Shown in pieces: positions 56,432 to 64,000 of a stretch of 64,000 bases of DNA (its first letter is position 1; the number at the start of each line of letters is the position of its first letter). Below the pieces are notes generated by a model, which saw only the letters and a program-made list of their open reading frames with translations, ran no database searches and was not told the DNA's origin. Location of the stretch: contig NZ_CP055153.1 in NCBI RefSeq assembly GCF_014075995.1, positions 930,001 to 994,000 on the forward strand, given 5' to 3'. Source of the DNA: Adhaeribacter radiodurans. Its GTDB lineage: Bacteria; Bacteroidota; Bacteroidia; Cytophagales; Hymenobacteraceae. Position numbers and translations under genes: made by a program.

Positions 56432-58417
56432 TCAGCTTGCCTGTTGAATCAAAAGAGAATTGTTGTTAGCTGTACCATAATCAAGTTCTTCGTATTTAGA
56501 ATTTTTACTTAAAAACTCAGGTACAATATCTTTCATTTTCTTAACGATCTCATAATCGTCATTTTCTTTCTGAACTAAAGTAAGCAATTCTTTTATATCA
56601 CTAGCTACCTTATCATATATGTAAGTTCTAACCTTCGATATTTTTATTTTGTCATGGTGAGTTGGAATAGATTCCTCTTCTTTATTAAGTAGTTCTTCAT
56701 AAAGTTTTTCACCTGGCCGTAAACCTGTATAGACAATCTTAATATCCACATCCGGAATTAATCCAGCTAGTTTAATCATTTTTCTAGCCAGATCCGCAAT
56801 CTTAACTGGCTCTCCCATGTCAAACAAGAATATTTCACCACCTTTACCCATACTGCCTGCTTCTAACACTAGTTGAACAGCCTCCGGAATCGTCATAAAG
56901 TAGCGGGTAATTTCCGGATGCGTAACAGTAAGAGGAGCTCCTTTTTCAATCTGCGCCCGGAAACGGGGAATTACAGAACCGTTTGAACCAAGCACATTAC
57001 CAAAGCGGGTAGTAACAAACCTCGTTTTAGAATGGGTAAGATCATTTAATCGAGAACTTATAACGTTTATGTTGTTCAAGGACTGAACATTTACGTTGTT
57101 CAACGATTGAATATAAATTTCAGCAATACGCTTAGAAGCCCCCATTATATTAGTTGGGTTAACTGCTTTATCCGTTGAAATCATTACAAATTTCTCTACG
57201 TCGAAGGCAATAGATAAATCTGCTAGTGTTTTAGTGCCTAATATGTTAGTAATAATAGCTTCAGAAGGATTGTTTTCCATCATTGGTACGTGCTTATAAG
57301 CCGCCGCATGGAAGACAATTTGAGGACTAAACTCTTCGAAAAGAGAATACATCCGGTTATAGTTCGAAATATTGGCTATGTATATTTTTATGTTAGCATC
57401 TGGAAATGCTTCTTCTACTTCAAGTTGTAATTCATGTAAAGGAGATTCAGCCTGATCGCAAATGATAATCATTGCCGGGTCAAAAGTCAAAACTTGTCTT
57501 ACAATTTCTGAACCAATCGAACCTGCACCGCCAGTTACTAAAACTCGTCTTCCCGTAATTTCTCTAGAAATATTACCACTCTGGATAACAATAGGATCAC
57601 GTTGTAATAAATCTTCAATTTTAAGATCTTGGATCTGATTGAGTCGTAACCTACCGGAAATCCATTGTTCGGTTGGCGGAACAGTTAAAACTTTTAAACC
57701 AATTTCTAAGCATTTCTCAACAATATTTTTTCTGCCTTCGGTTTTCAAGTCTTCGCTCATTACCACAATCTTATCTACTTTAAGCTTTAAACGAAGCTGT
57801 TCAATATTTTTCGCAGAGTAAACCTTTTTCTGTTGAATATATTTATTAACATTTTGGTAGTTATCGTCAATAAACCCAGCAATGACAAATCTACTAGAGA
57901 TACTGTTTTCTAAAGCCTTTTTTATAAGCATAGAATTAGTGTCGGAACCAAAGATGAGTACGGTTTCCTTTTCAGCAGAAGTACTTCGCTTTATAAATTG
58001 AAAGAAACTTTTAGCTCCAATTCTTAGCATAATTAGTAAAGAAGAGGATATAAAAAAGTTTATTAAAAGCACAATAAAAATGTTTACTGTATTAATATGG
58101 TATACAGGAATAATAATCATGCTTAACACTAAAATATAGATAAAGCTTGTAGCTAATACAGCCGAGAAAATTCTAACTATATCTTGAGTATTGGAATATC
58201 TGATTACCCCGGTATGTATGCGCATGAGAAAAAATACGCTAAGAGAAGTAATGCAATATAAACCTGTATATATAAAGAAATGCCCTCTTAATATATTTGA
58301 AAATTCAAATTGAGTTATTACAAAGAATGCTAATACGAAGGACCAGCTTGTAATAACCTGATCGATCAGTAAAATGACCCATCGTGGTATTGAATTAGCA
58401 AGTATAAATTTTTTCAT
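56432..58417 (-). CDS. Membrane nucleotide-sugar 4,6-dehydratase (WbpM/PglF/CapD type)
   Basis: This 661-residue enzyme has four N-terminal membrane helices (about 10-135), a CoA-binding-like Rossmann domain (about 145-275) and a SDR-type dehydratase domain (about 290-590). The NAD site is VLVTGGAGSIGSEIVRQVL; the catalytic triad is of the Ser-Met-Lys type (FVMISTDKAVNPTNIMGASK), as in WbpM and PglF. It should make UDP-4-keto-6-deoxy-HexNAc at the inner membrane. Between MGASKRIAEIY and TRFVTTRFGNVLGSNGS it has a 27-residue insertion with an eight-residue direct repeat (437-452). It ends in a 54-bp palindrome. The cluster of polysaccharide genes to its right makes it part of a surface glycan pathway. 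Confidence 0.95.
   Translation of the reverse strand: MKKFILANSIPRWVILLIDQVITSWSFVLAFFVITQFEFSNILRGHFFIYTGLYCITSLSVFFLMRIHTGVIRYSNTQDIVRIFSAVLATSFIYILVLSMIIIPVYHINTVNIFIVLLINFFISSSLLIMLRIGAKSFFQFIKRSTSAEKETVLIFGSDTNSMLIKKALENSISSRFVIAGFIDDNYQNVNKYIQQKKVYSAKNIEQLRLKLKVDKIVVMSEDLKTEGRKNIVEKCLEIGLKVLTVPPTEQWISGRLRLNQIQDLKIEDLLQRDPIVIQSGNISREITGRRVLVTGGAGSIGSEIVRQVLTFDPAMIIICDQAESPLHELQLEVEEAFPDANIKIYIANISNYNRMYSLFEEFSPQIVFHAAAYKHVPMMENNPSEAIITNILGTKTLADLSIAFDVEKFVMISTDKAVNPTNIMGASKRIAEIYIQSLNNVNVQSLNNINVISSRLNDLTHSKTRFVTTRFGNVLGSNGSVIPRFRAQIEKGAPLTVTHPEITRYFMTIPEAVQLVLEAGSMGKGGEIFLFDMGEPVKIADLARKMIKLAGLIPDVDIKIVYTGLRPGEKLYEELLNKEEESIPTHHDKIKISKVRTYIYDKVASDIKELLTLVQKENDDYEIVKKMKDIVPEFLSKNSKYEELDYGTANNNSLLIQQAS
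57062..57109 (-). repeat. 24-base tandem duplication within dehydratase gene
   Basis: The coding strand carries CAATCGTTGAACAACGTAAA and four more bases followed by a near copy, encoding QSLNNVNV then QSLNNINV. It expands a surface loop of the dehydratase. Confidence 0.75.
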
Positions 58418-59320
58418 GACGCAAAGTAATTTATAATTCGTAGTTCTAGAGTTAGTGACGAATAGTGATTAATTAAGTTTTTTAATGCTAAATTATTTTG
58501 AAAGTTTAATTTAGAACACCAATATTTTAAATAAAGCAATGTTTTTGTGCATTATATAATTGGTAAAATCTTTTACTTATATTTTAAATAAAGGTTTATA
58601 GAATTATTTGCTATATATTAAATAATAAATCCTTTGTAAATTTTTTATAAAATAAATAAAGTAAGAGCTACTTTGCAAAAGTTATTTGTAAATAAATAGT
58701 TAAATGTTTGCATAAAATTCAACATTGTATTCTATATACCTTAAAAATTAAAATTTGTTGGTATAATTTTTTTTTATTATAGTTAGAAAAAACTTAACCT
58801 TTAATCTAAAGTACTAAATAATTTCAAATATTAAAATAAATAAATATTAAATTTTATATAGTATATAATTTATAAAGTATATAATCCAATTTAGTTTTCT
58901 ATTATATTTTAACACTTAAAAAGTTTTGCAAAATAAGTCAAAAAAAATGTAAGTTAATTAATATCTACTACCTTTTCTATTAGTAATTGTCTGATTTACT
59001 CATCTGTTTTATATCAACAATAATAATTAATAAAGGTATTTTAATATATTTAAATCTACTTTAAACAATAATTACGCCAATGTGGTAAAAAAGGGCAAAT
59101 AAATATTAATTATTATATATATAAAGGTGAGCTTTGAAAAATAAAGAATTTTAGAGCAGTAAACAGATTAGCTTATAAGTCTTAAATAAACTTACTTGCT
59201 AATTTTCTAATGATTGGCCTTAACTTCTCCAAACCTCTAGTCTACAAATTAATGTAAATTAGTTTATAATGGATGGTAGTTAGTGTATAGTGTAAGATAA
59301 GTATTTAGAAATAAATTCTT
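58418..59320. other. 900-base very AT-rich gap in the polysaccharide cluster
   Basis: No gene or clear RNA is visible. The direct repeat AGTATATAAT occurs twice near 58859-58888. It separates the dehydratase from the aminotransferase operon and should hold the dehydratase promoter. Confidence 0.45.
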
Positions 59321-59369
59321 AAATCAGGTAGTAATAGTAAAAACGAACAACCTTATTACTACCTGATTT
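59321..59369 (-). terminator. Terminator after aminotransferase gene, 16-bp stem
   Basis: AAATCAGGTAGTAATA (59321-59336) is the exact complement of 59354-59369, starting 11 bases after the stop of the aminotransferase gene. Confidence 0.9.
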
Positions 59370-59380
59370 TAATTAACAAA

Positions 59381-60526
59381 TTAAATCTGTACCGTTGAAA
59401 AAGTGCTTACTACTTGATCAACAACTCTATCTAAATCTTCTTTGCTTAAATTAGAGCCGGAAGGGAGACAAAGTCCTGATTCAAATAACCGTTCACTAGT
59501 GCCATCGCCGTAAAAAGAAGCATCAGCAAATACAGGTTGTAAATGCATGGGTTTCCAAAGTGGGCGTGATTCGATATTATCCTTCTCCAGAGATAAACGA
59601 AGCTGCTCACGATCTATACTTTTGCCAGAGCCATTTACTAAAATGGTACTTAACCATCTATTCGAATAATAATCAGAAGACGGCTCTTCCATAAACTTTA
59701 TTTCCGGAATGGAGGCAAAGGCATTTTTATAGTATTCAAAATTGTATCGCCGCTGTTTTACCCGTTCCAGCAAAACCTCCATTTGACCACGTCCAATACC
59801 TGCACATATGTTACTCATGCGGTAATTGTACCCTATATGAGAATGCTGATAATGTGGGGCTGCATCGCGAGCTTGAGTAGCAAGAAAACGAGCTTTTTTT
59901 ATCCAATCTTCATTGGTTGAAACCAGAGCTCCTCCTCCAGAAGTGGTAATTATCTTATTACCATTAAAGGATAAGATACTCATAGCTCCAAATGTGCCTA
60001 GTGGTTGTTTTTTATAGGAAGATCCCAACGCTTCGGCCGCATCTTCTACTACAGGAATGTCGTGCTTATTCGCAATTTCCATAATACGAGTCATGTTGGC
60101 CGGCATTCCGTATAAGTGCACTATAATAATTGCTTTTGGTTTTTTACCTTTCTTTAAGCGATCATTAATAGCCTCTTCTAAAAAGTCCGGCGACATGTTC
60201 CAGCTTTGTTCTTCACTATCCACAAATATGGGCGTCGCTCCTTGATAAGCAATTGGGTTAGCCGATGCCGAAAAGGTCATAGACTGACATATAACTTCAT
60301 CGCCAGCCTGCACACCTAAAATAATTAAAGCTAAGTGCAAAGCGGCAGTTCCAGAACTTAAAGCGGCAACATAAGTGTTTTGGCCTAAAAAATTTTCTAA
60401 TGTTTTCTCGAAACCATCTACATGTGGTCCTAAAGGCGCAATCCAGTTAGTGTCAAAAGCTTCTTTAACGTAGTTAAATTCGTTATTGCCCATGTGTGGA
60501 GACGAAAGCCATATTTTTGGGTTCAT
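59381..60526 (-). CDS. DegT/DnrJ/EryC1/StrS-family sugar aminotransferase
   Basis: This 381-residue PLP enzyme has the family order: ALSSGTAALHLALIILGV, FSASANPIAYQGATPIFVD, VVEDAAEALGSSY and the PLP lysine K191 in SFNGNKIITTSGGG. It resembles PglE-type aminotransferases, which aminate C4 of UDP-4-keto-6-deoxy-GlcNAc, the product expected from the dehydratase in the same cluster. It is the last gene of a five-gene minus-strand group. Confidence 0.94.
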   Translation of the reverse strand: MNPKIWLSSPHMGNNEFNYVKEAFDTNWIAPLGPHVDGFEKTLENFLGQNTYVAALSSGTAALHLALIILGVQAGDEVICQSMTFSASANPIAYQGATPIFVDSEEQSWNMSPDFLEEAINDRLKKGKKPKAIIIVHLYGMPANMTRIMEIANKHDIPVVEDAAEALGSSYKKQPLGTFGAMSILSFNGNKIITTSGGGALVSTNEDWIKKARFLATQARDAAPHYQHSHIGYNYRMSNICAGIGRGQMEVLLERVKQRRYNFEYYKNAFASIPEIKFMEEPSSDYYSNRWLSTILVNGSGKSIDREQLRLSLEKDNIESRPLWKPMHLQPVFADASFYGDGTSERLFESGLCLPSGSNLSKEDLDRVVDQVVSTFSTVQI

Positions 60527-60645
60527 ATCTTAAAAAATAAATGAATAAATATTTTAGTATCTAGATTGCTATTATTGTAAAAAAGCGGTGAGTGCCTAAT
60601 TGAATTTTGTATCTTAAACAATTCTAATTAAAATCTAGGTTTATG

Positions 60646-61323
60646 TTAACTAGAGGATTGACTTACCACAATTGGCATTAATTCCTTAAAAGATCTGATT
60701 ATTACTGTGGGTATAGGTTCTCTTCTAAAATCCTGTGAATGGATGTTTTGACCATTATTCTCCAGGCAAACCGTATGCCATCCTAATTTTGCCGGCACAA
60801 TAAAATCTTTAGCGGTATTATCACCTATATAGTAAAATTCTTTATCAGAATATTTTTGCTCAAAGAATAAGAAATTACGTTCATTCGGTTTTTCGGAGCC
60901 AAACTCTTCTGATATAATAATATCTGCAAAATAAGTCTCTATACCTAATGCTTTTAACTTATTCCGTTGTGTAATGCTTCGACCGTCTGTAATAAGACCG
61001 CACAAAATTTTAGCTTCTTTTAAATAATCTAAAAACTCTAATGCATCCTCCGATAAAGTAATTTGAGGTAGGTGTGATCGGTACTCATTTAAAAGAAATG
61101 AAATAGTAATATTGGGTAATAAAGAAGCATGCTCCTTCATAAGCCACTCAAAAACATTCTCTTTATTAGTATAACGAAACCACATTTCATCAAAGAGATC
61201 TTTCTTTACAGATGGCTGTAGCAAACCGGCTATATGGCGATAGGCTGACCGTAAAAAATCAATCTCCTGATAAATCGTATCGTCCAAGTCGAAGACTACA
61301 AACGTATTTTCGTTAAATCTCAT
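60646..61323 (-). CDS. HAD-superfamily hydrolase
   Basis: This 225-residue protein has the HAD motifs: I VFDLDDTIY (nucleophile and acid Asp), II LITDGRS, III Lys in FGSEKPNERN, IV YYIGDNTAKDF. The helical cap between motifs I and II is of the C1 type. Most members dephosphorylate small sugar or nucleotide phosphates. Its start overlaps the end of the ATP-grasp gene by 11 bases, so the two are likely translated together and may act on the same intermediate. Confidence 0.9.
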   Translation of the reverse strand: MRFNENTFVVFDLDDTIYQEIDFLRSAYRHIAGLLQPSVKKDLFDEMWFRYTNKENVFEWLMKEHASLLPNITISFLLNEYRSHLPQITLSEDALEFLDYLKEAKILCGLITDGRSITQRNKLKALGIETYFADIIISEEFGSEKPNERNFLFFEQKYSDKEFYYIGDNTAKDFIVPAKLGWHTVCLENNGQNIHSQDFRREPIPTVIIRSFKELMPIVVSQSSS

Positions 61324-62278
61324 AATTATGAACTAAAACCTCATCGTCGTAACGAAGCATAAGTAAATTGTTGCTCCAGTTATCTGTATAGGAGATGTTT
61401 TCATTAAGTAAATATTCTCGAATTAACCAGCCTGGATAATTTGCTCCTGCCTGGTAGCTTAGAGGATAACCACCACCAAATCTTGGGTTTATTTCTATTC
61501 CGTAGATCTTTTCTGTGTTTTTATGTAAAAAAACCTGCACTGTAAGACAACCAATAGCACCTGGTATATGGCCTATCTTTTCTCTTAAATACGAAACAAT
61601 TACATTCTTACATGTTATGCCTTTACTAATTTCTCCACCGCGGATTTCCATGCGGCGCCGGGGAACAATACATTTTACTTCATTATCTTTCCCGTAGTAC
61701 ATATCTACTGTGTACTCGTCGTGTTCTGTTTTATCGATATATTCCATAAACAGAAGCTTCTCGTTAGTCATATGATAAGGAGTAAGTTCATTAGGTTGAC
61801 GGATAAGGAATATATCAGCGCTTAAACTACCATCGTACGGTTTGATAAACAGCGGAAAAGTAGGGTTACTTTTGTCTATAGCCGCAGGTATAGTAATTCC
61901 GGATTGCTCAAAGAATTGATTGATTTTACGTTTATCCCGGCATTTACTTATAAAATCGGCCGAGGATACTATCAAATGAATACCTTGTTTCGTAAATATA
62001 TCCTGGTGGTTAGCTAAAACTTGTAGTTCCGTATCAATGGTTGGAACTACCAGCTTTATATTTTGAGCTACACATAATTCTAACAGGTCTTTGATGTAAG
62101 ATGGATCAGCCACACTTTTCATCTTAAAATAACCATCAGCCACATTACAGGCTGCTGATAACTTAGGATTCATATCGGCTGTAAAGACTTCACTGTCCGG
62201 AAAAAGGACTTTTAATTCCTTCTGAAATGCTCTTACTAAAGAAACTCTTCTTCCTGCAGATGTAATTAAGATGTTCAT
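61313..62278 (-). CDS. ATP-grasp domain ligase (CarB/PylC-like)
   Basis: This 321-residue protein has an N-terminal pre-ATP-grasp Rossmann fold (MNILITSAGRRVSLVRAFQK; TADMNPKLSAACNVADGYF) and an ATP-grasp domain (about 115-300): CRDKRKINQFFEQSGI, FPLFIKPYDGS, MEYIDKTEHDEYTVDMYYG and the Mg2+ segment IYGIEINPRFGGG. Proteins of this kind form amide or ester bonds between a carboxylate and an amine. In this cluster an amino-acid or acyl linkage to an amino sugar is a fair guess, but not proven. It overlaps the gene on each side by a few bases. Confidence 0.9.
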   Translation of the reverse strand: MNILITSAGRRVSLVRAFQKELKVLFPDSEVFTADMNPKLSAACNVADGYFKMKSVADPSYIKDLLELCVAQNIKLVVPTIDTELQVLANHQDIFTKQGIHLIVSSADFISKCRDKRKINQFFEQSGITIPAAIDKSNPTFPLFIKPYDGSLSADIFLIRQPNELTPYHMTNEKLLFMEYIDKTEHDEYTVDMYYGKDNEVKCIVPRRRMEIRGGEISKGITCKNVIVSYLREKIGHIPGAIGCLTVQVFLHKNTEKIYGIEINPRFGGGYPLSYQAGANYPGWLIREYLLNENISYTDNWSNNLLMLRYDDEVLVHNYEI

Positions 62279-62898
62279 ACCTGTTTAACTCCTTCAAAGA
62301 AAGGCATGGTAGCATGCCCTTGCTGGCTAATACCTTCTGATTTAAATACTTTTTTTATCGTTAGTAGTATAATTTTTATGTCCAGCAAAAAACTGATGTG
62401 GTCTACGTACCATACATCGTACTCAAACTTTTGTTCCCAGCTAATGGCATTGCGGCCATTTACCTGAGCCCAACCTGTAATTCCCGGCCGAACTTCATGT
62501 CTTCGCTTTTGGACTTCGTTGTAAAGTGGTAAGTATTCAATTAATAAAGGGCGAGGACCAATTAAACTCATATCTCCTTTAATAACATTAAGTAATTGGG
62601 GAACTTCATCTAACGAAGTTTTTCTGACAAACTTACCCACTGCTGTTAAGCGAACTTCGTCTGGTAGTAATTTGCCATTGGCATCTTTCAAATCGTTCAT
62701 CGTTTTAAACTTTATAATCCGAAAGACTTTTTCGTTTTTACCAGGACGAGCCTGAAAGAAAAATACTTTTCCTTGGTTGGCTATGGCTAAACAAATTGCT
62801 ACTAGAATAAAAATTGGCAGAGCAACGATAAATGCGCTAATAGCAACCAGAAAATCAAGAAAACGTTTCAGCAGGTTTTTGTACATTGTATGCTTCAA
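62275..62898 (-). CDS. Initiating sugar-phosphate transferase (PglC/WcaJ-like, small type)
   Basis: This 207-residue monotopic phosphoglycosyl transferase has one membrane helix (about 12-35) and the core motifs FFFQARPGKNEKVFRIIKF, KTSLDEVPQLLNVIKGDMSL with the catalytic-type Asp-Glu pair (SLDE), IGPRPLLIEYLP, VRPGITGWAQVNGR. It should transfer a (di)amino sugar-1-phosphate to undecaprenyl phosphate, the first step of the surface glycan. It overlaps the GT4 gene upstream by 44 bases (32 if the Met at residue 5 is the start) and the ATP-grasp gene downstream by four. Confidence 0.94.
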   Translation of the reverse strand: MKHTMYKNLLKRFLDFLVAISAFIVALPIFILVAICLAIANQGKVFFFQARPGKNEKVFRIIKFKTMNDLKDANGKLLPDEVRLTAVGKFVRKTSLDEVPQLLNVIKGDMSLIGPRPLLIEYLPLYNEVQKRRHEVRPGITGWAQVNGRNAISWEQKFEYDVWYVDHISFLLDIKIILLTIKKVFKSEGISQQGHATMPFFEGVKQV

Positions 62899-64000
62899 TT
62901 ACATTAACAAATTTTTTGCAAAGGATAGTCTTATCGTAAACTTCTTCCGCTAAACGACGACTATTTACCGACATTTCTTGTAACCATACCGGATTAGCTG
63001 CCATTTTTATAAGCATGTTAGCCAAATCTTCTGGTTTTTGCGGATCTACATAAACACCACAATTATGTTTTTCTACCATTTCTTTTGTCCATCCCGCTGA
63101 ATTTACAATTAATGGCTTGCCCGCAGAGAGTGAATCAAATAACTTGTTGGGTGAGTTAGTGTATAAAATTGGAATGTCTGAGAAGGAAACCATGGAGCAA
63201 TCACAAATATTAACTATCTCGGAAACAATCTTCATGGGATGTTTACCCAAGAACTTAACATTTGTCAAGTGTTGGGATTCACATATCTTCTTAAGATCCG
63301 CTTCTGTTTTACCTTCACCTAAAAAAACAAAATCTATGTTATGGATACTCTGTTCTTTTAAAACTGCTGCTGCTTTTACTAGGTATTCCAGGCCGTTGGC
63401 GATACCCATCGCGCCAAAATGAACAACATTAAAATGATTAGTATTTAAGTTAAAAGTACGCGCTACTTCCCAATTTTTAGCTCTTACAAAAAACTCATCC
63501 TTTTTAGCCATATTAGGGATCATGGTAACTTTGTTAGGAGTAATACCGGTTTTAATTACGCCATCCCGCATTCCTGGCGATAAGGCTACAACATGCTTAG
63601 CAGAGGTGTAAATCTTTTTCTCGAACCAGTTTAAAAGTTTTATAATAAAACTGCTCTTTATGGCTCCCATTTGAATAGGTACTTCGGGCCAGAGATCACG
63701 TACCTCAAAAATGTACGGAATTCCTTTAAATTGCTTAATAGCCAAGGCTGGTATACCAATAGACAATGGAGTGGAAGTAGCATAAACCAAATCAATGTTT
63801 TTTTGTCTTAATCCTAGCCAGGTAGAGAGAAGCATAAAACGGAAAAAAGACCATAATCTACTTATAATGCCCATATTATTGCTATATGGATTTTTAACAT
63901 AGATTACTTCAATGCCGTCGATCAACTTTTTTTCAACTAGTTCCTGTTGCTTATTTCTACTCGTAAGCATTACTACCTGATGACCGTTGGCAATTAATTC
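62855..64000 (-). CDS. Family 4 glycosyltransferase, 5' end outside window
   Basis: The frame runs to the right edge. An ATG at 63970 exists, but the ten upstream codons (ELIANGHQVV) match the usual GT4 N-terminal strand-helix (ELxxxGHxV), so the true start is beyond 64000. Visible features are the GT-B fold with an N-terminal domain (YATSTPLSIGIPALAIKQF; FEVRDLWPEVPIQ) and a C-terminal nucleotide-sugar site (VVHFGAMGIANGLEYLVKAA; FLGEGKTEADLKK; YTNSPNKLFDSLSAGKPLIV with the E/D-rich loop). It adds a sugar in the glycan assembly; donor is unknown. Confidence 0.92.
   Translation of the reverse strand, partial: ELIANGHQVVMLTSRNKQQELVEKKLIDGIEVIYVKNPYSNNMGIISRLWSFFRFMLLSTWLGLRQKNIDLVYATSTPLSIGIPALAIKQFKGIPYIFEVRDLWPEVPIQMGAIKSSFIIKLLNWFEKKIYTSAKHVVALSPGMRDGVIKTGITPNKVTMIPNMAKKDEFFVRAKNWEVARTFNLNTNHFNVVHFGAMGIANGLEYLVKAAAVLKEQSIHNIDFVFLGEGKTEADLKKICESQHLTNVKFLGKHPMKIVSEIVNICDCSMVSFSDIPILYTNSPNKLFDSLSAGKPLIVNSAGWTKEMVEKHNCGVYVDPQKPEDLANMLIKMAANPVWLQEMSVNSRRLAEEVYDKTILCKKFVNVIEAYNVQKPAETFS

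Overview
The window looks like chromosome of a low-GC aerobic Bacteroidota, order Cytophagales. The evidence is a SusC/SusD pair, three proteins with type IX secretion (T9SS) type A sorting tails, OMP_b-brl_3-type and DUF5916 outer-membrane barrels, a DUF1684 protein, Bacteroidota gene order around pheT-zapA-rny, AT-rich leaders with almost no Shine-Dalgarno sequences, and short dispersed intergenic repeats. Hymenobacteraceae (for example an Adhaeribacter-like genome) is my best guess, from general resemblance only. I see no rRNA, tRNA, IS element, prophage or CRISPR array.

Layout. 1-20.2 kb is mostly housekeeping: a CNNM/CorC membrane protein (3' end cut by the window), an MBL-fold hydrolase, an endonuclease III-like glycosylase, a family 2 glycosyltransferase overlapping an ECF sigma factor, rsmG, an aldo/keto reductase, UV damage endonuclease, small lipoproteins, a metallophosphoesterase, a RadC-family protein, DUF1684, and pheT - coiled-coil protein - zapA - rny.

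20.4-38.0 kb is a carbohydrate locus. A myo-inositol oxygenase and a LacI-type regulator are divergent around a LacI-like operator. SusC, SusD, a GH20 hexosaminidase, a twin-arginine-type Gfo/Idh/MocA oxidoreductase, a HEAT-repeat protein with two C-terminal DUF1080 domains, and a DUF5916 barrel protein follow on the same strand. Oxidoreductase plus DUF1080 points to oxidative (3-keto) glycoside cleavage beside the hydrolytic GH20. This is the best candidate for an under-described system here.

38.3-46.1 kb holds a TonB-dependent receptor with a 160-residue disordered tail, a broken AAC(6')-like acetyltransferase gene not otherwise marked, an arginase-family protein with an unusual Cys, a homocysteine S-methyltransferase family protein, an alpha/beta hydrolase, and a small HTH-like protein. 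47.0-55.7 kb holds three large T9SS cargo proteins. 56.4-64.0 kb is a surface-polysaccharide cluster on the minus strand: a WbpM/PglF-type dehydratase, a DegT-type aminotransferase, a HAD phosphatase, an ATP-grasp ligase, a PglC-type initiating sugar transferase and a GT4 glycosyltransferase cut by the right edge.

Two DNA-level patterns run through the window. Terminators are often very long, almost loopless palindromes starting about 4-12 bases after a stop codon. Several gaps carry degenerate repeats, including a roughly 29-base element present three times.
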